Positions 45,301-57,919 are shown, numbered from the stretch's first letter. The stretch is DNA of 64,000 nucleotides from Thuidium tamariscinum (GCA_947034885.2 OX344753.2:23328347-23392346), one strand, 5' to 3'. Notes: a model not told the origin generated them from the letters alone. Numbers and translations are program-made.

Positions 45301-48150
45301 TTAAAAGGATAGGCTTTAGTGTCTTATTTCTAACTTGGAAGACTTTGGCATTAGGAATCTTCATATGGATGTAGAAACTTGGAAATAGTATAAGGCCATT
45401 GGAAAAGATTGCCTTTGTACTAAGAACAAGCATGCTTTGGAACAATAAATGTGAACAAAGCATGAAGTAAAAGCCACAATGGTCATGGAGGTGAAATGAT
45501 CACATGATGCATTGATGAATAAAGCATTTGCCATTGGAAATGATTAGCATTGAAGGTTAAATTTTGCTTTTGAGACAAAATTCTACATTGTTTGCAATAG
45601 TTTCTTCACAGTTCTAAACAAAAGCATTTGAAAGGTTATTATTGCAAAAGTCACAATAAGTTTCTTTGAATTTTCATCTCAATGTGTTCATCTTAGTAAA
45701 TTTAATCTAAAAAATTCACAGTTTTTTTCTATTTTGTTAAATAGATTGATGTTTATTCAAAAAAATTTATCCATTCTATTTTGATTAACCCCACAACTCC
45801 CTAAAGTCACAATTGAAGCTAAGTGTTCCCTTAGAGGGCAATTGAAGGGTCTATGAGATTCACATGTAATATTTATTTATATCAATCCACAAGAAAAAAA
45901 GTTATCTCATTATTAGCTAAATATATTTGAGTTCAAGTACAAAAAAAATGACAAAAGATTGGAATATTAATTAAATGATATTATACTAAAGATTATATTT
46001 TCATCTATTAAAGGATAGATTGATTCATTTCAATTGGAAAAATATTGTGAAAGTTATGGAGTATTGGTTTTGCAAGTAGTCATATTATATTCTTGAAGAA
46101 AATGTCATATATAGGATACTCAATTTTCACAATTTTCAAAAGGGAGAGTCATTGAGCAAATGGGAGATAGATGAAGGCAAGACAACTAATTCTACAATGA
46201 AAAGAGTCAATGTGCAATCATGAAAATCTCATGATAGTGCACTCTAATTTTTCTTGTGGTACTTGTGCGATCAAATGAAGGGTTATTATAATTACCTTAA
46301 TCCTAAATTTTAGACATAGCTTGAAAATAAATTAGCATCATTATAATGAATTTAGGGTTCTTATAAATAACGAAGGGTAGAGAAGAATAATGAATTTATT
46401 TTTTCTACAATATCCAAATAACCTTGTCCAAGAAAATCTAAATTTTTTTAGAAGCATTAGAAGTACTATAGCTTTATGAAGAGTATCCAACATTGGATCC
46501 AATGTTACTAGATCATTGTTGTACCTCAACTATATTTGATTAATTAGAGTACAAATGTAGACCATTTACATATTAACCAAACAATTGAATAGACACCAAT
46601 GATTATTGACTTGTGTCTTGTGTAGGTACTTTTATTTACGTTGCAATGACTACTTGAGGGCAATTTGTCATATATGCTTTTGGTCTATGGATGGAGTATG
46701 TCAAAGTGTAAGTTTTATTTTTTTTGTTTATTGACATTTTATATAACTCTTAGTAGATCATCAAACTCAAATTTTGAAGTTATGTGGATCTTGAATGGTT
46801 CTTATCAAAACAATTTGTTATGTTCTAGATTGTTCTATTTGATTTTTTTGACATACTAGTCTTGTGCTCAAAATGTTGATAGCATCAAAAGAAAGAATAT
46901 TAAAGCATGCTAGTGATATAGTGATTGTTGCAAATTTATGTAATAAAATTTTGTTTAGGACCTCAAGAATAAGGAATCTTTAGGAATACCAATGCATGCA
47001 AGACTAAAGTTTAATTTTTGGAATCCAGATGAATTTCAAAATGTTGGTTGTGAAATTCTTCTTTAAGTTATGGAATTTTTTTTTGAGTCTTAGTTTGATT
47101 AAATAGTGTCAAAAAATTGAATGATTGAGAATTGGATTAATAGAATTTTAAAGTGAACAAATAATTTTGGCTATAGAAGGCATTTCTCTAATGATTTTAG
47201 ATAGTTTGAAGTTTGTTGTTGTTTAGTATTTATAATGAACATAGGATATATAAATATAGTACAAAAAAAAAATTCCAAGTGAAATATAGGGTACATAAAA
47301 TAAGAAAAATATATAAATTTATACAAATATAGCCCTATAAAAATTTGTAAAAATTACCTACAAAACCTCCATGTAGTAGGGGCTTGGTTGCATGGTATTA
47401 ATGAACACCCTATTAAGTGCACCTTCCAACATTACAATATTTTGCCTTGTTTTTTCATTTCAAAGGGATCATCAAAAAGAATTTGCATAGAGCAAAAATC
47501 ATTTTAGTGGCCTTGTCAAAGTAGTGTGCTTATAATGAGGGGCACAAATCTCATTTTTTACTAAAACTTGTCAAACTTCCAAACCAAGCAGACAGTCTTA
47601 GTAGTCATTTGAAGGTTCTTAGGGGATGCTTTTAGAATGTAAGCTTGTGAAGTCATTCAACAAATCTAAAGGACCAACTCTAGAGCCAAAAACAAAATAA
47701 ATAATTGCAAAAAATCTATATTTTTTGGTTTGACCATTATAATGCAATTATAGATTGCACATGTCAAGAAAATTTTCCATAGTAGGTATGGAGTGGGATG
47801 GGGTATGGTAAGGCACAATTGTGTCTTTCTGTTTGTAGAGGAGTTTGAGTTCATAAAATAGAAATTAAATTTTTTTAAATGAAATCTAGGTATCATTTAA
47901 CCTTGAAAGGAAATGACCACCTATAACCAAAGTAGTCACCAAAATACTCCAATTATTGAACCAATAGATGCATTCTTTATTTTTTTATTTCAATGAAGTC
48001 ATCCATTCAACCATTTAGGTTTACAACATCCTTACATGGTTAATATAGTCAAACTTCTTTGAAAGTATTGATTTGTTACACAAGTAAAAATTCATAATAT
48101 TCTAGAGTACCCTTTGTGAAGGTCAAATTCTACATAAATTAATGTTTTTT
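45301..48150. other. AT-rich intergenic DNA
   Basis: No gene seen in about 2.8 kb; the small frames present are AT-rich and unrecognised. Confidence 0.5.
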
Positions 48151-48154
48151 TTAA

Positions 48155-48380
48155 ACCCTTAAGTTCTTGACTATATTTACTCCAAAAATGGTCAAAAACT
48201 ACCATTTTTATTAGTAATATCAATTTTCTTAAGAAACATTTTTGAAATTTATAACCGTAGGATCTTCTAGGAAACTGAATTGAGAACATGTGCAAAAGAT
48301 TTAAAGTTCTTCACTATATAGATTGCAAAGATATTAGCATTTGAATGCTCAAAAGTCATTTTTTCCACCTTTAGTTGTGG
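48155..48380 (+). mobile_element. 5' fragment of the CCCCTAAAG repeat family
   Basis: Follows TTAA (48151-48154) and reads ACCCTTAAG, then blocks shared with the start of 50078-51022: TTGACTATRTTT-CWCCAAAAATG, AACCGTAGGATCTT and ATTGCAA-GATAT-AGCATTTGAA. The remainder of the element is missing. Confidence 0.6.
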
Positions 48381-50073
48381 AAAGTAGGTGTAGATAACCT
48401 AGTTGGATCTGAATTTTTGCAATTTTTGTATAGTTTTTGCAGTTTTAAGTTGGATTTTGACAGCCTAGTTGTACATCTGGATGTTAATTTTATAAATTTT
48501 GGTGTGGTTTTTCATCATATTGGAGTTGAGTTTTTGTTCTTGTTGAGTGTTGTGAAAGTGCTGTCAGTAGTAGAATTTCCAAATTGTATTGTCTAAGGAG
48601 TGGTCGGGGTCCAATTGGGTGGTGTTGTGTAGTTTGGATTTAGTCCTATTTGGGAGATTTGTGTTAGATTGACCTAATTGGTATAGTCTGGAAGCAATTG
48701 GGTATTTCCTGGTAGGTAAGTCCGAATAAGATGAGTGTTGTGGAGTTGGAGAAAATATCCGAGTTGGAATCTCAGTTGAAGTGAATTAGAATTGTCAGTT
48801 GATGTAGTTGAGTCAGTTGGTGGAAGTTGTTGGCTTCATCTTCCCAGTTTCCTATTTGTATGTTTTTCCTTCTCATTTTTATTCACCCACTTGCAGAGAT
48901 TGAGTGTGTCCATCTAGGTAGGCTGTGTTTTCTTTGTGTTCTTGTATGTGTTTATTTTGAGTGAATGTGTTTTTGTGTCCTAGTTGGGATGTGTGTGTTT
49001 GTGTGTGTGATTATGGATTTAATTTTTTCTATTTTGGAATGTCTAAGAGTTGTGATTATGAGCGTTAATGTTTAATGTTTGTGAGATTGGAATTGTGGGA
49101 AGTATGGAAAGCTAATTGAAAAGTCCTATAGTGATTAATTTTTAAAATCCAATTAGAAGGGAAGATTAGTAGGCTAAATTACAAATCAATATAGTCAAAA
49201 TTATAAAAGTGATTTAGCTATGGATTAGATCTGTGAGAATTTGAAAATTTATTAATATTAAAAGGTGATTTGTTCACCAATTAGGCATGTAATACAAAAA
49301 CTATTTTGTATGAATGTTTGCTATAATATAAGGAATCAAATTTTCCAATCTATGTAATTGTTGGAATTCATTAATCCAAATGGGAGGTAAGTAAGACTGT
49401 ATGATTGAATGACTTATCTAATTTGGAGTTTGTTTAAGCATGGTCATGTGAAGGCTGATGTGATTTCTATGTATGTCCCGAGTTCGTGTTGTTATAGGCT
49501 GATTGTAATACCGAATTCCAATTCGGAGTCTTTGTATGCTGGATGTAATACTTCCAATTTGGAGTTTTATTAGAATCATATGTAATGTACTATAATGGGG
49601 AAAATGTCTGAGTGGAATTAGACTTAATTTGGAGATTAAATTGTCTATGTATGTGAATGAAATGATATTTATGAAAAATTAAAAAAATTAAAAAATGAAT
49701 AAATGAAAATTTCCAAGTTGGTGGTTTGGCTGAGAGGGAAATGATGAGACCAATTTGGTGAATAAGTGATTAAAGTCTAATCGGAGTGTGAAGATCCTGT
49801 GATCTTCGGTGGAAAAAAAAGAACAAGTTGGAAAGAATCAAACTGAGTTGGAGTTTCAAAAGCATATCTAGTGGTATCTGTTTCAAAGCCGATTTGGAAA
49901 TTGTCCCAGTCTGGGGTGCTGCAATTTGAAGAACCGATTTGGAAACTGAAGCGGTGATGCCGAATCGTAGCTGTGGAGCCGAATTGGAAATAAAGAAAAT
50001 AAAGATTAAAAATAAATAAAAGGATAAATAATTAAAGATAATTAATCGGGAGAAATTATAACCTTTGTGGCCA
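48381..50073. other. Intergenic DNA, GT-rich in part
   Basis: No gene. GTGTGT-rich patches occur near 48975-49010. TTGGAGTTGGAATT-like motifs recur at several places, resembling those at 19.0-19.4 and 25.3-25.8 kb, so a shared old repeat is likely. Confidence 0.4.
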
Positions 50074-50077
50074 TTAA

Positions 50078-51022
50078 CCCCTAAAGGTTTTTGACTATGT
50101 TTTCACCAAAAATGCTCCAAAACTGCCATTTCTAATACAAGAGCATAGTTTTTTTTTTAAAAACATTTTTGACTCATAAAACCGTAGGATCTTGTAGTAA
50201 GGTGGTTTGTAAACATGTGGAAAAAATTTCAGAAATTTTCACCGTGTAGATTGCAAGATATAAGCATTTGAATTGACAAAAATTGTTTTTTTATTCTTGC
50301 GAAAATCCGAGCAGCTGCACTTCATAAGGTTACATTTGTGTGAGAAAAAATTCAAAATGGTGGTTACTCTTTGAATTCATACTTCAATGCAAGTTGGATA
50401 CATTCTCAAAAAATTTCAAACCATTTGGAATTGTACAACATATAGGAAAAAATAAGTAAGTAGAAAGAAATAAAAAATGAGCCAAAATAATAAATTGTGA
50501 ACTTTTTATTCATGGAATTGAAAATTTTCAATCCCAATGGTTAAAATGTTGTAATAAAAAAATCCACACCTTCTGTTTTTATTTTTTTCCAAAAATATGA
50601 AAAATTGAATTAAATGAAGAATTTCAAACTTTTTTGGACTATAGAGATTCTGTAACTAGCCGCAAACTACCCCAAACTCAAAATCTTCATAACTTTTGAC
50701 TCATTGATTGGAATGGATTGATTCAAATCTTTCCATGTCTGTATAAACCTAAAGAACCGATTTGAAATTTCACTTTTTAAGAAAAAGTTTTTTTGAAGAA
50801 GTTTTTTCAGCTGCCCGGACTGCCCGCCGAATAAAGAAAACAACATATCCTTCCATAACTTTTTAACCGTGAAGTCAAAAGTTATGAAAATTGTTGGGCC
50901 TTAAAGCTACTCCTTGGGCACACATTGTATCAAAATTTCAAAGAAAAAAAATAAAACTCCATCCATAGTGAGCTGCCCAAAAAATTTACAATCTCAAAAA
51001 ACGCTGTTCAGGGCTTTAGGGG
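50078..51022 (+). mobile_element. CCCCTAAAG family, full-length copy A (945 bp, TTAA flanks)
   Basis: Lies between TTAA at 50074-50077 and TTAA at 51023-51026. Ends CCCCTAAAG and CTTTAGGGG. It aligns along its length with 60044-60966 (shared AACCGTAGGATCTT, GCAGCTGCACTTCA, CATAACTTTTGACTC and AAAATTGTTGGGCCTT). No coding capacity. Confidence 0.75.
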
Positions 51023-51229
51023 TTAAGAGTGGAGAGACAAATTGTGAAATTAGATTCAATGTGAGGAACACATATTATTTACGGTTAAGGAACAAATTGA
51101 CATTCATTTTCTATTTAGTTGCAATGATCCAATTTGGAATATTTAGAAGTACCTATTTAACAAGCCTCCCTAGGAACGAATCATACTATTAGCCTTGGGT
51201 TTTGTTTAATTGTAAAATTAACTCCAAAG

Positions 51230-51951
51230 CTTATCTACAGTAGGGTAGCTACACTTCAAAATGCAACAATTATATGAAAAATGATCCAAAATGGTTGTGC
51301 CTCTTTGGATTCATTATTGAGGCCAATTACAGCAAGTAGGGTACTTGCTTAAAAATTTTCAAATTGTTTACAATTGTACAACACATAGGAAAAAAATAGT
51401 ATGTAAAAAGAAGTAGCAAATGATTGAAAATAAAAATTGTTAGGAACTTAATTGTGGAATTGAAAAATGCCAATCCCAACGGTTGGAATTGTTGTAATAA
51501 AAAATCTATATCCTATGGGTTTCTTTTTTGGAGGGGGGGTGGATATTAAAAATTGAGTAAAATAAAGGAATTCAAAGTTTATTTTTGAGTACAAAATCCA
51601 TAATTGCCTACAAACAAACAAAATTCATAACTTTTGGCTCATTGATCAAAATAGAATGATTAAAATCTTCCCATATTTACATAAATGAAGAAAATTGATT
51701 TCAAATTTTTGTGTTTGAAAAAAGTGATTTTTTTCAATCTGCTCAAACTGCCAAGTTATGAAAAAGAATAACATAATTATTAAGCCATAACTTTTAACTC
51801 ATATATCCAAATGTCTTGATTTTTTATACATATAAAGATATTTCTTGTCCTCACCTATTAAAATTTAGACCCAAAATATGAAAATCTCCAATCACTTGTA
51901 CTTACTCAAAATTGCTATGTTGCCAAATTTAGCATGCTAGTCTTTTAGGGG
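51230..51951 (+). mobile_element. CCCCTAAAG family, 5'-truncated copy
   Basis: Begins within the family at the GCTACACTTCA block and runs to the right end CTTTTAGGGG, followed by TTAA (51952-51955). The first third of the element is absent. It follows copy A by about 200 bp. Confidence 0.65.
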
Positions 51952-52256
51952 TTAAATTAAGTACCACAAGTGATCCGCTTGTGAATGGTGTAAGGTGACA
52001 TGGCCCCATGAGAATCTGAAGTGGAGATTCAATTTCAGCACCTTTAGAAGTGCTTAATCAAACCGTCACTTACAGTAGGATGAATGCAAATTCTTTGGGG
52101 GAAGATTTGTGAATCAAATTTTGATCTATATTATTTTATGCGGTGATCCACAGATTGTGATCCTTGTAATCAATTTCCGTGTCTGAAAACTTTTACAGTG
52201 ATATTCATTATTCAGTGTCCAATGTATCAAAGAATGCAGCATTTGAATACTATATA

Positions 52257-52529
52257 AGGTAGGTACACCCAAAAGCGCCAGTTTTTCATACTAAGCCTAG
52301 TTCCTGCTATTAATGAGTTCAGATTTTTATACAGTCTTGTGGCCAAGTGAAAGCATGTTCCAACGCACCAAAGAACGCAGGATTTGGACACCGTATGCAA
52401 AAGTTATTCACAGTCAAAGTCTGTTTTTGAAACCGCCATCTACAGCCTGCGAACATGACTGATTTTGAAAATGTATGTGCACTGTAGATGGCGGTTTAAG
52501 AAACAGGGCGCTTTTGGGTGTACCTACCT
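52257..52529 (+). mobile_element. AGGTRGG-family MITE, copy 2 (273 bp)
   Basis: Ends AGGTAGGTACACCCAAAA and complement, TA flanks (52255-52256, 52530-52531). Same length and orientation as 40860-41132. It is inserted in an older member of its own family. Confidence 0.88.
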
Positions 52530-52619
52530 TATATGCAAATTTAAAGTTATTAAGACTCAAAGTTTGTTTCTGAAAGCACTCCATCCAAATAGGTACTGAC
52601 AATTGAATTTGGAAATGTA

Positions 52620-53606
52620 CAGTCAGGTCCAGCTCAATTACGAATTTTTGCAGTCACAGTTAAAGAAAATTTCAGTACAGCCAACTTTGACACCCTCTCA
52701 AGGGCTGAAAAATTAGTTTTTTACTATGAAATTTTTTGTACAAGATCATTTCTAAGTTGATAACATGTGTGGAAAATTTCAAGGCCAAAAGATTCACCCA
52801 AAAAAAGATATGCAAAATCTATCAACATGTGTAGTTGTAAGCTTTCACTGCTGTCAACTTTGCCAATGTCTCAAGGATTGAAAACTTTTTCTTTTGGCAT
52901 GAAATTTTTGGAATGAAATCATCTCTATGTTGATTATATGTGTGGAAAATTTCAAGGCCAAAAGATTCACCGAAAAAAAGATATTCAAAATCTACTAACA
53001 TGTGTAGTTAAGAAAAAACTTTCACTACTACCAACTTTGACACCCTCCCAAAAATTGAAAAAAAAAGTTTTGGCCATGAAACTTTTTTCATGAGATCATC
53101 TTTGTGTTGATAACATGTAAGATAAATTTCAAGTTCAAAAGATTCACACAAAAAATATATTTGAAATCTACCAATATGTACATCAAAGTTGGCAATAGTG
53201 AAATTGTCCCTTATATTGACACATGGTAGTAGATTTCGAATATCTTTTTTCGAATAAATTTTTTGAACCTGAAATTTACGACACATATAATTAACATAGA
53301 GGTGATCTCATGACCAAAATTTCATGGCCAAATTTTTTTTTTCAATTTTTGGGAGGGTGTCAAAGTTGATAGTAGTGAAGTTTTTTTCTTAACTACACAT
53401 GTTAGTAGATTCTAAATATCTTTTTTTTGGTAAATTTTTTGACCTTGAAATTTGTCACATGTGTTATTAACATAGAGAGGATCTTGTGAAAAAAATTTCA
53501 TGTTAAAAAAATAATTTTTCAGCCCTTGGGAGGGCGTCAAAATTGGCAGCAGTGAAGTTTTGTTCCCTGTGTATGCAAGAATTCGTAATTGAGCTGGACC
53601 TGACTG
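52620..53606. mobile_element. 987-bp foldback element with tandem-repeat arms, TA flanks
   Basis: Ends CAGTCAGGTCCAGCTCAATT and complement, flanked by TA (52618-52619, 53607-53608). Left-arm units start near 52673, 52846 and 53023 (173-177 bp) and are the same kind of unit as in 17229-18623 (CCAACTTTGACACC, AAATTTCAAGGCCAAAAGA). The outer ends differ from those of the other element, so two related families share the arm unit. Confidence 0.85.
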
Positions 53607-53623
53607 TACAATACTAGGGCCGT

Positions 53624-54476
53624 AACTCTCAATTGTCCACCTCATTCAGCCATTCAAAAGAAAATTGCAAAAAGCATCATATGATTAACATTTGTTGTCT
53701 TGCAAAATTAATATTCAATTCTTAAATAATTCTAATTAAGCATACCAAATTTTGATTTCATAAAATCCAAACTCCATTTTGTGTGAATTGTTTCATTAAA
53801 ATTTAAGAACTTTATGTGATAATTCATTGAAAAGCATTGATGATAATTTTTTTAAAGTTGATTGCAACGGTATGTTAGAAACATCCACATGCACATCTTT
53901 CCTCAAGGCATCTCCAATTTTTTTTTTGAATTTCCTCACAAAGGCTTCAAAAGTTGGAATGAAAATGTCCAAATTTTAGAATTTAATTGATATTTCTTTG
54001 TTGTAATTAGATTTTGGAAAAGCAAGTGTACAATCATGGTCAAATGTACAAAATTAATGACAATATGAAGATTGAATAGAAAAATCTAATTAAAATGAAG
54101 AAATATCTAATTTTTGAAATTTGAACTGATTATCATCTCAACTTTTGAAGCTTTGAGAGGAAATTCAAAAACCTTTTGTAGATGCTTACCAAAGGAAAGA
54201 TATGCAATATGTGAATACTTCTAATATATTGCTACAATCTTGAAATTTTAAAACTTCATCATCAATGTTTTTCAACGAATCATTAAGTGTAAAGCTGTGA
54301 ATTTTAAATGAAATAATTCACAAAAAATGAAGTTTTACATTATTGAAATCTAAATTTCGTATGTGTGGTTGAAATTGTGTAAGAATTGAATGTTTATTCT
54401 GCAAGAAAAAAAATATCAATCATAATATATATTATACAATTTTCTATGACAAAAATGGAGTGACTGATTGAGAGTT
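53624..54476. mobile_element. 853-bp foldback repeat
   Basis: Ends AACTCTCAAT (left) and ATTGAGAGTT (right). Inside, long inverted arms are recognisable, for example CATTTTGTGTGAATTGTTTC against the complement of GAAATAATTCACAAAAAATG and CATTGAAAAGCATTGATGAT against CATCATCAATGTTTTTCAACG. Centre near 54050. No clear target duplication. Confidence 0.7.
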
Positions 54477-54539
54477 GCCAAGGTTACTGTACATAGACAG
54501 TAGATGGTGCTCTAAGATCAGCTGCTCTTTTGGGTGTAC

Positions 54540-55381
54540 CCACTTTATGTATATACGGAGTATTTTTTTCTTAGGCTCGAAGTGGCAATTGGTTGCGAGA
54601 GAATTCGGCGTTTCGTGCTCCTGACTAACTGTAAGTTACACCAGGGTCCGTTACTTTATAAATGAGAGTCATCGTCATGAATCGTGATAGAGTTTGGCTT
54701 ATCCATTTTCAAGGAGTTTGGCACCACATTTATTGCCTGTTTGATACGTGTATGTCCGGCATTGGATTTGAGCCTGCAGTACAAGTGAAATAATTGAAAT
54801 TAACTTGCCCCTCACTCATTTCTTGACATTTGACACTAACTTATACCAAATATTCACTGTTTCTTTTTTGAAAATGCCCTACTTTTGTATTTGATATTGT
54901 TGTAGGAGGCACTCATGAACCTTTATGGGTACAAATGGAAGTATCTGTATAAATATCTGTTGACTTTGATGGCCTGTGAAGTAACTTTCATGGGGCCGGT
55001 AAGGCAACCTATTTGTGCACGCAACGTATTTTCACTGTTCAGTGTAGTGAACAAGGGACGGGCGGGATTTATCTTTCATCAGAGCTTTCAAATGCTCGGA
55101 CCTCAGAACATTATTCGAAGCTTAGAGTCTGATTAACTCACCTGAATAGCCTCTCATTTGGCTTGAAAATTCAAGGAATTTCAGACAGGTTTGAGCTCTG
55201 TCAAAAAATTAAAACTCATCGAGCCAATCCCTCGGTCATTGATCATAAGGGAGAGTTCAGCAGAGCTCCAACTTCGATTGAATTGGCATTGACTTTGAGA
55301 AACATACACTGATTGCACTGCTCTCAGAAGATGCTCTGCCTGTTACTCAAGCATGTTAGGCTGAGAAGCTTCGGATGTTTA
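54540..55381. other. Intergenic DNA
   Basis: No supported gene. The 54915-55136 frame is unrecognised. Base composition is less AT-rich than the stretch to the left. Confidence 0.4.
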
Positions 55382-55575
55382 AGGTGGGTACTCCCCCAAA
55401 CCGCCACTTTTGCTGCTGTGAACTCCGAATGGTTACTACTAATCTACTATTACTCGGTCTGTCAAATTTTCCAACAAAGTTTCGATTGGGCAAATAAATG
55501 CAGAGTTCAAATGCACCAAAGAACGCAACATTTGGATACCGTATGCAAAAGTTAAGAAGGTTCAAACTTTCCAAA
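55382..55575 (+). mobile_element. AGGTRGG-family MITE, decayed left part
   Basis: After TA it reads AGGTGGGTACTCCCCCAAA, and later ACCAAAGAACGCAACATTTG and ATACCGTATGCAAAAGTTAA, all matching the family in order. The right end is missing. Confidence 0.65.
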
Positions 55576-55873
55576 TCGGTCGATGTTCTAGATTGCTTTC
55601 TTCAACAGAGAAATGTATTGTGCACATCATTCAAATATTACATTAGAAACGCAACACAGGTTGATTTCGGAAGACTCTCAATCAAACAATTAATATATAA
55701 GCACACTTGCACCTTTATTCATATTTGCAAGTGCTCCAGGCACTGCTCCAGGCGCTCCCTCCCTACATATATACTAGTGTCGCCCTTGAGCACCAAAATA
55801 TATAACTGCTGATAATACACATATGAATGCTGCAGTCAGCTAAGCTTGATGGTGCCCCGAATGACGGAATGAA

Positions 55874-57266
55874 TCAATACTTGATGCCGCACTTCTTGGC
55901 GCACACTTTGTCCAGCGAGGGGTTTTTGTTGTCGCTGACGCTGGCCAGGATTTTCTTGATGTCCGAGTCCTTCAGCCCCGTGGTGGCCCGAATGGTCTCG
56001 ATGGGCAGGTTGAAGAAGGCCACGGCCGTGGTTTGGGTTCCAGGGTCGCGGTTGGGGAAGCTGGCAATGAACTGCGCCTCCTTGCACCCCAAGTTCTGGG
56101 CGAAGTGGATCAAACCTGCACACCGGACAGCATACGGTCCATGCAACTTAGTTAAGCACGAATCTGGAAGTGCACAGAAAGGTTTCAGTGGAGACATCGA
56201 AGAACTTCACCGGTGAAAAGGTTCCTCTCTTCAAACGACGTCAGTGGTGAAGCTAGCTGCTACCGACGTCATTGTTTCCATCTCAGCCAACCATTGGTAC
56301 GCTCCCCAATGTTGTTTAATCAACAGCTGCCTTCTCTAGCTAGCAATTGGTAATTGCAGGACAAATCCCACAACACCGAGGGACAAGGTATGTATAAAAA
56401 TATGGAAAGGCTCAGCTCCTAATGAATCATCTGAAGCACACAGTACAGACCGAGGACCCTGATTATGCATTTAGACAACCGAGGACCCACGTGATCAATG
56501 GACTCCAATTAAGTACTTCAGGAAACCCCTTGAATTCGCCATGCTGTGGGACGAGCCAAGGTCGATTACCTTGAGGAATGATGACAGTTTGGCCTTTCGT
56601 GACGTTTCCTCCGATGAAGTGTCGCCCGGTATTCTCTTCCGCAAACCCGAACAACAGTTCGCCTGCTCGATGGATCAAAACGTCAATGAAATTCAGTTAA
56701 AAAAACATACAATTTCTAGAGTCCCATGCCATAAATTTATCACGCCGATCTGCACTCCAGGATGCACATCACGCCTACTGTCTAGACGTCCACAGCTGAA
56801 GCTTCCAGAGCTTTCCAAATGAGCTACAACATGCCGTTTCACCGCAACAGCTGGACACAAATCTCGTGACGGGAGGGGAACTGCTCAAGGAGTTTGTCGA
56901 GTGCCGGAGGAACCCCTACGTACCTTCAGTCACATGCGAAATTTGAGTGCCTCGCGGGTGAGTGTGAGGCTGATTGATAGCACAAGGCCCAACCGTGACC
57001 AAATTCTGCGAAGCTCCATCCCCGGGCAAGGTGGCAAGAGCAGGGTTGAAGTCCACGAACATGGGTCGGAGGTTTCCGAACGGCGTGTTGTCAGTCTTCT
57101 TCTCAAACTTGAACACGAAGTCGTTGTCGCCGAATTGCTTCCGTTGCTGCAGCTCCGTCATGAAGTCCAGGTCGGTCCTATCGGCAGCCATGGCGCCCGA
57201 GACGGCGCAACCCACGATCAGGGCAGCCGCTAGGAACAGCAACGAAGCTCTCATGGCAGCAGCCAT
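55874..57266 (-). CDS. Secreted germin-like cupin, 3 exons
   Basis: Exons on the minus strand: 57266-56924, 56662-56570 and 56115-55874; introns are GT-AG and the spliced product has 225 residues. Residues 1-27 form a signal peptide (LLFLAAALIVGCAVSGAMA), so the protein should be secreted to the cell wall. The cupin barrel has box 1 around GPCAINQPHTHPRGTQ (His101, His103) and box 2 around GQTVIIPQGLIHFAQN (His149). Germins have Glu five residues after the second His; here it is Gln108, so metal binding, and any oxalate oxidase or superoxide dismutase activity, is uncertain. The N-terminal cysteine pair of seed-plant germins is not evident; a C-terminal pair (VCAKKCGIKY) is present, as I recall for spherulin-like relatives. 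The start could also be the ATG at 57254. Confidence 0.88.
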
Positions 57267-57522
57267 TGCGACCGCTCAATATGTCAAACCAGACGAACTC
57301 ACAACAATTGGGAACCTCACAGTGCAGCAATTGGATAGCTAGTCGATCTCAGACCCGATATTAGAACCTCTCTAGCTCAGTAATTACGCCTTCACTGCAT
57401 ATGTGTGCAACCGATAACTCCTCTATCGCAGTTGTAACTGACTTCTCGACACTCTCCTGAAGCTGCGTGCAGGATTTCACTCGCAAGCCTTGGATAGGGT
57501 TTTCGATCCTGTGAGCTGCCGG

Positions 57523-57529
57523 TTATATA
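57523..57529 (-). promoter_or_regulatory. TATA box of the germin-like gene
   Basis: On the minus strand TATATAA in GGTGTATATAACCGG lies 257 bp upstream of the start codon, leaving room for a 5' leader of about 225 nt. Position and sequence fit; unproven. Confidence 0.55.
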
Positions 57530-57919
57530 CACCCAGCGCCATAGAAAATTCTCCGCACGTTGTTGAATTCCTTAACTTCTACACTTGCGGTTGAATTTGT
57601 TCACAGACAGTCCATTTCAACGCGCGAGGGCCAAGGCACTGACCTTCCGCAACAATAATGAAGCGGCCGAAGCCTCACTTTCCTTCAATTCCCGGCTATT
57701 CCGAAAACACTGTCTCGTCGGTCTTCAGTTAGAGTTTAGCTCTACGTTACCCTCGGATGGATGGTGAACGTTATTAAAACTGTACTTCATCCAATTGATA
57801 TTCACTGAGAAAGCTTCATGTGAATGAAAAGAAGACAGAATGTCCCACTTGAATAGAGAGAGTTTGAATTATTTAATATTGTAGATTTCTCGAAGTAGGC
57901 ATCTCACTATATTTCCTTA
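57530..57919. other. Upstream region of the germin-like gene
   Basis: No gene. A 60-residue frame (57585-57767, +) is unrecognised. The region contains the probable promoter. Confidence 0.45.

Larger units (their letters stand above)
52220..54539 (+). mobile_element. Old AGGTRGG-family copy with three insertions (nest)
   Basis: Pieces of one decayed copy appear in order: 52225-52254 (ATCAAAGAATGCAGCATTTG), 52532-52617 (ATGCAAATTTAAAGTTATT and TTTCTGAAAGC), 53609-53623, and 54477-54539 (CAGTAGATGGTGCTC then CTCTTTTGGGTGTACCC). Between them sit a young copy of the same family (52257-52529), a foldback (52620-53606) and a second foldback (53624-54476). Removing the young copy and one TA restores the family sequence at the first junction. 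The left end of the old copy is not recognisable. Confidence 0.6.

Noticed and set aside
55827..56216. Plus-strand frames opposite exon 3 of the germin-like gene
   Set aside because: The minus strand gives a coherent cupin with matching splice phases; the plus-strand reading is a shadow.
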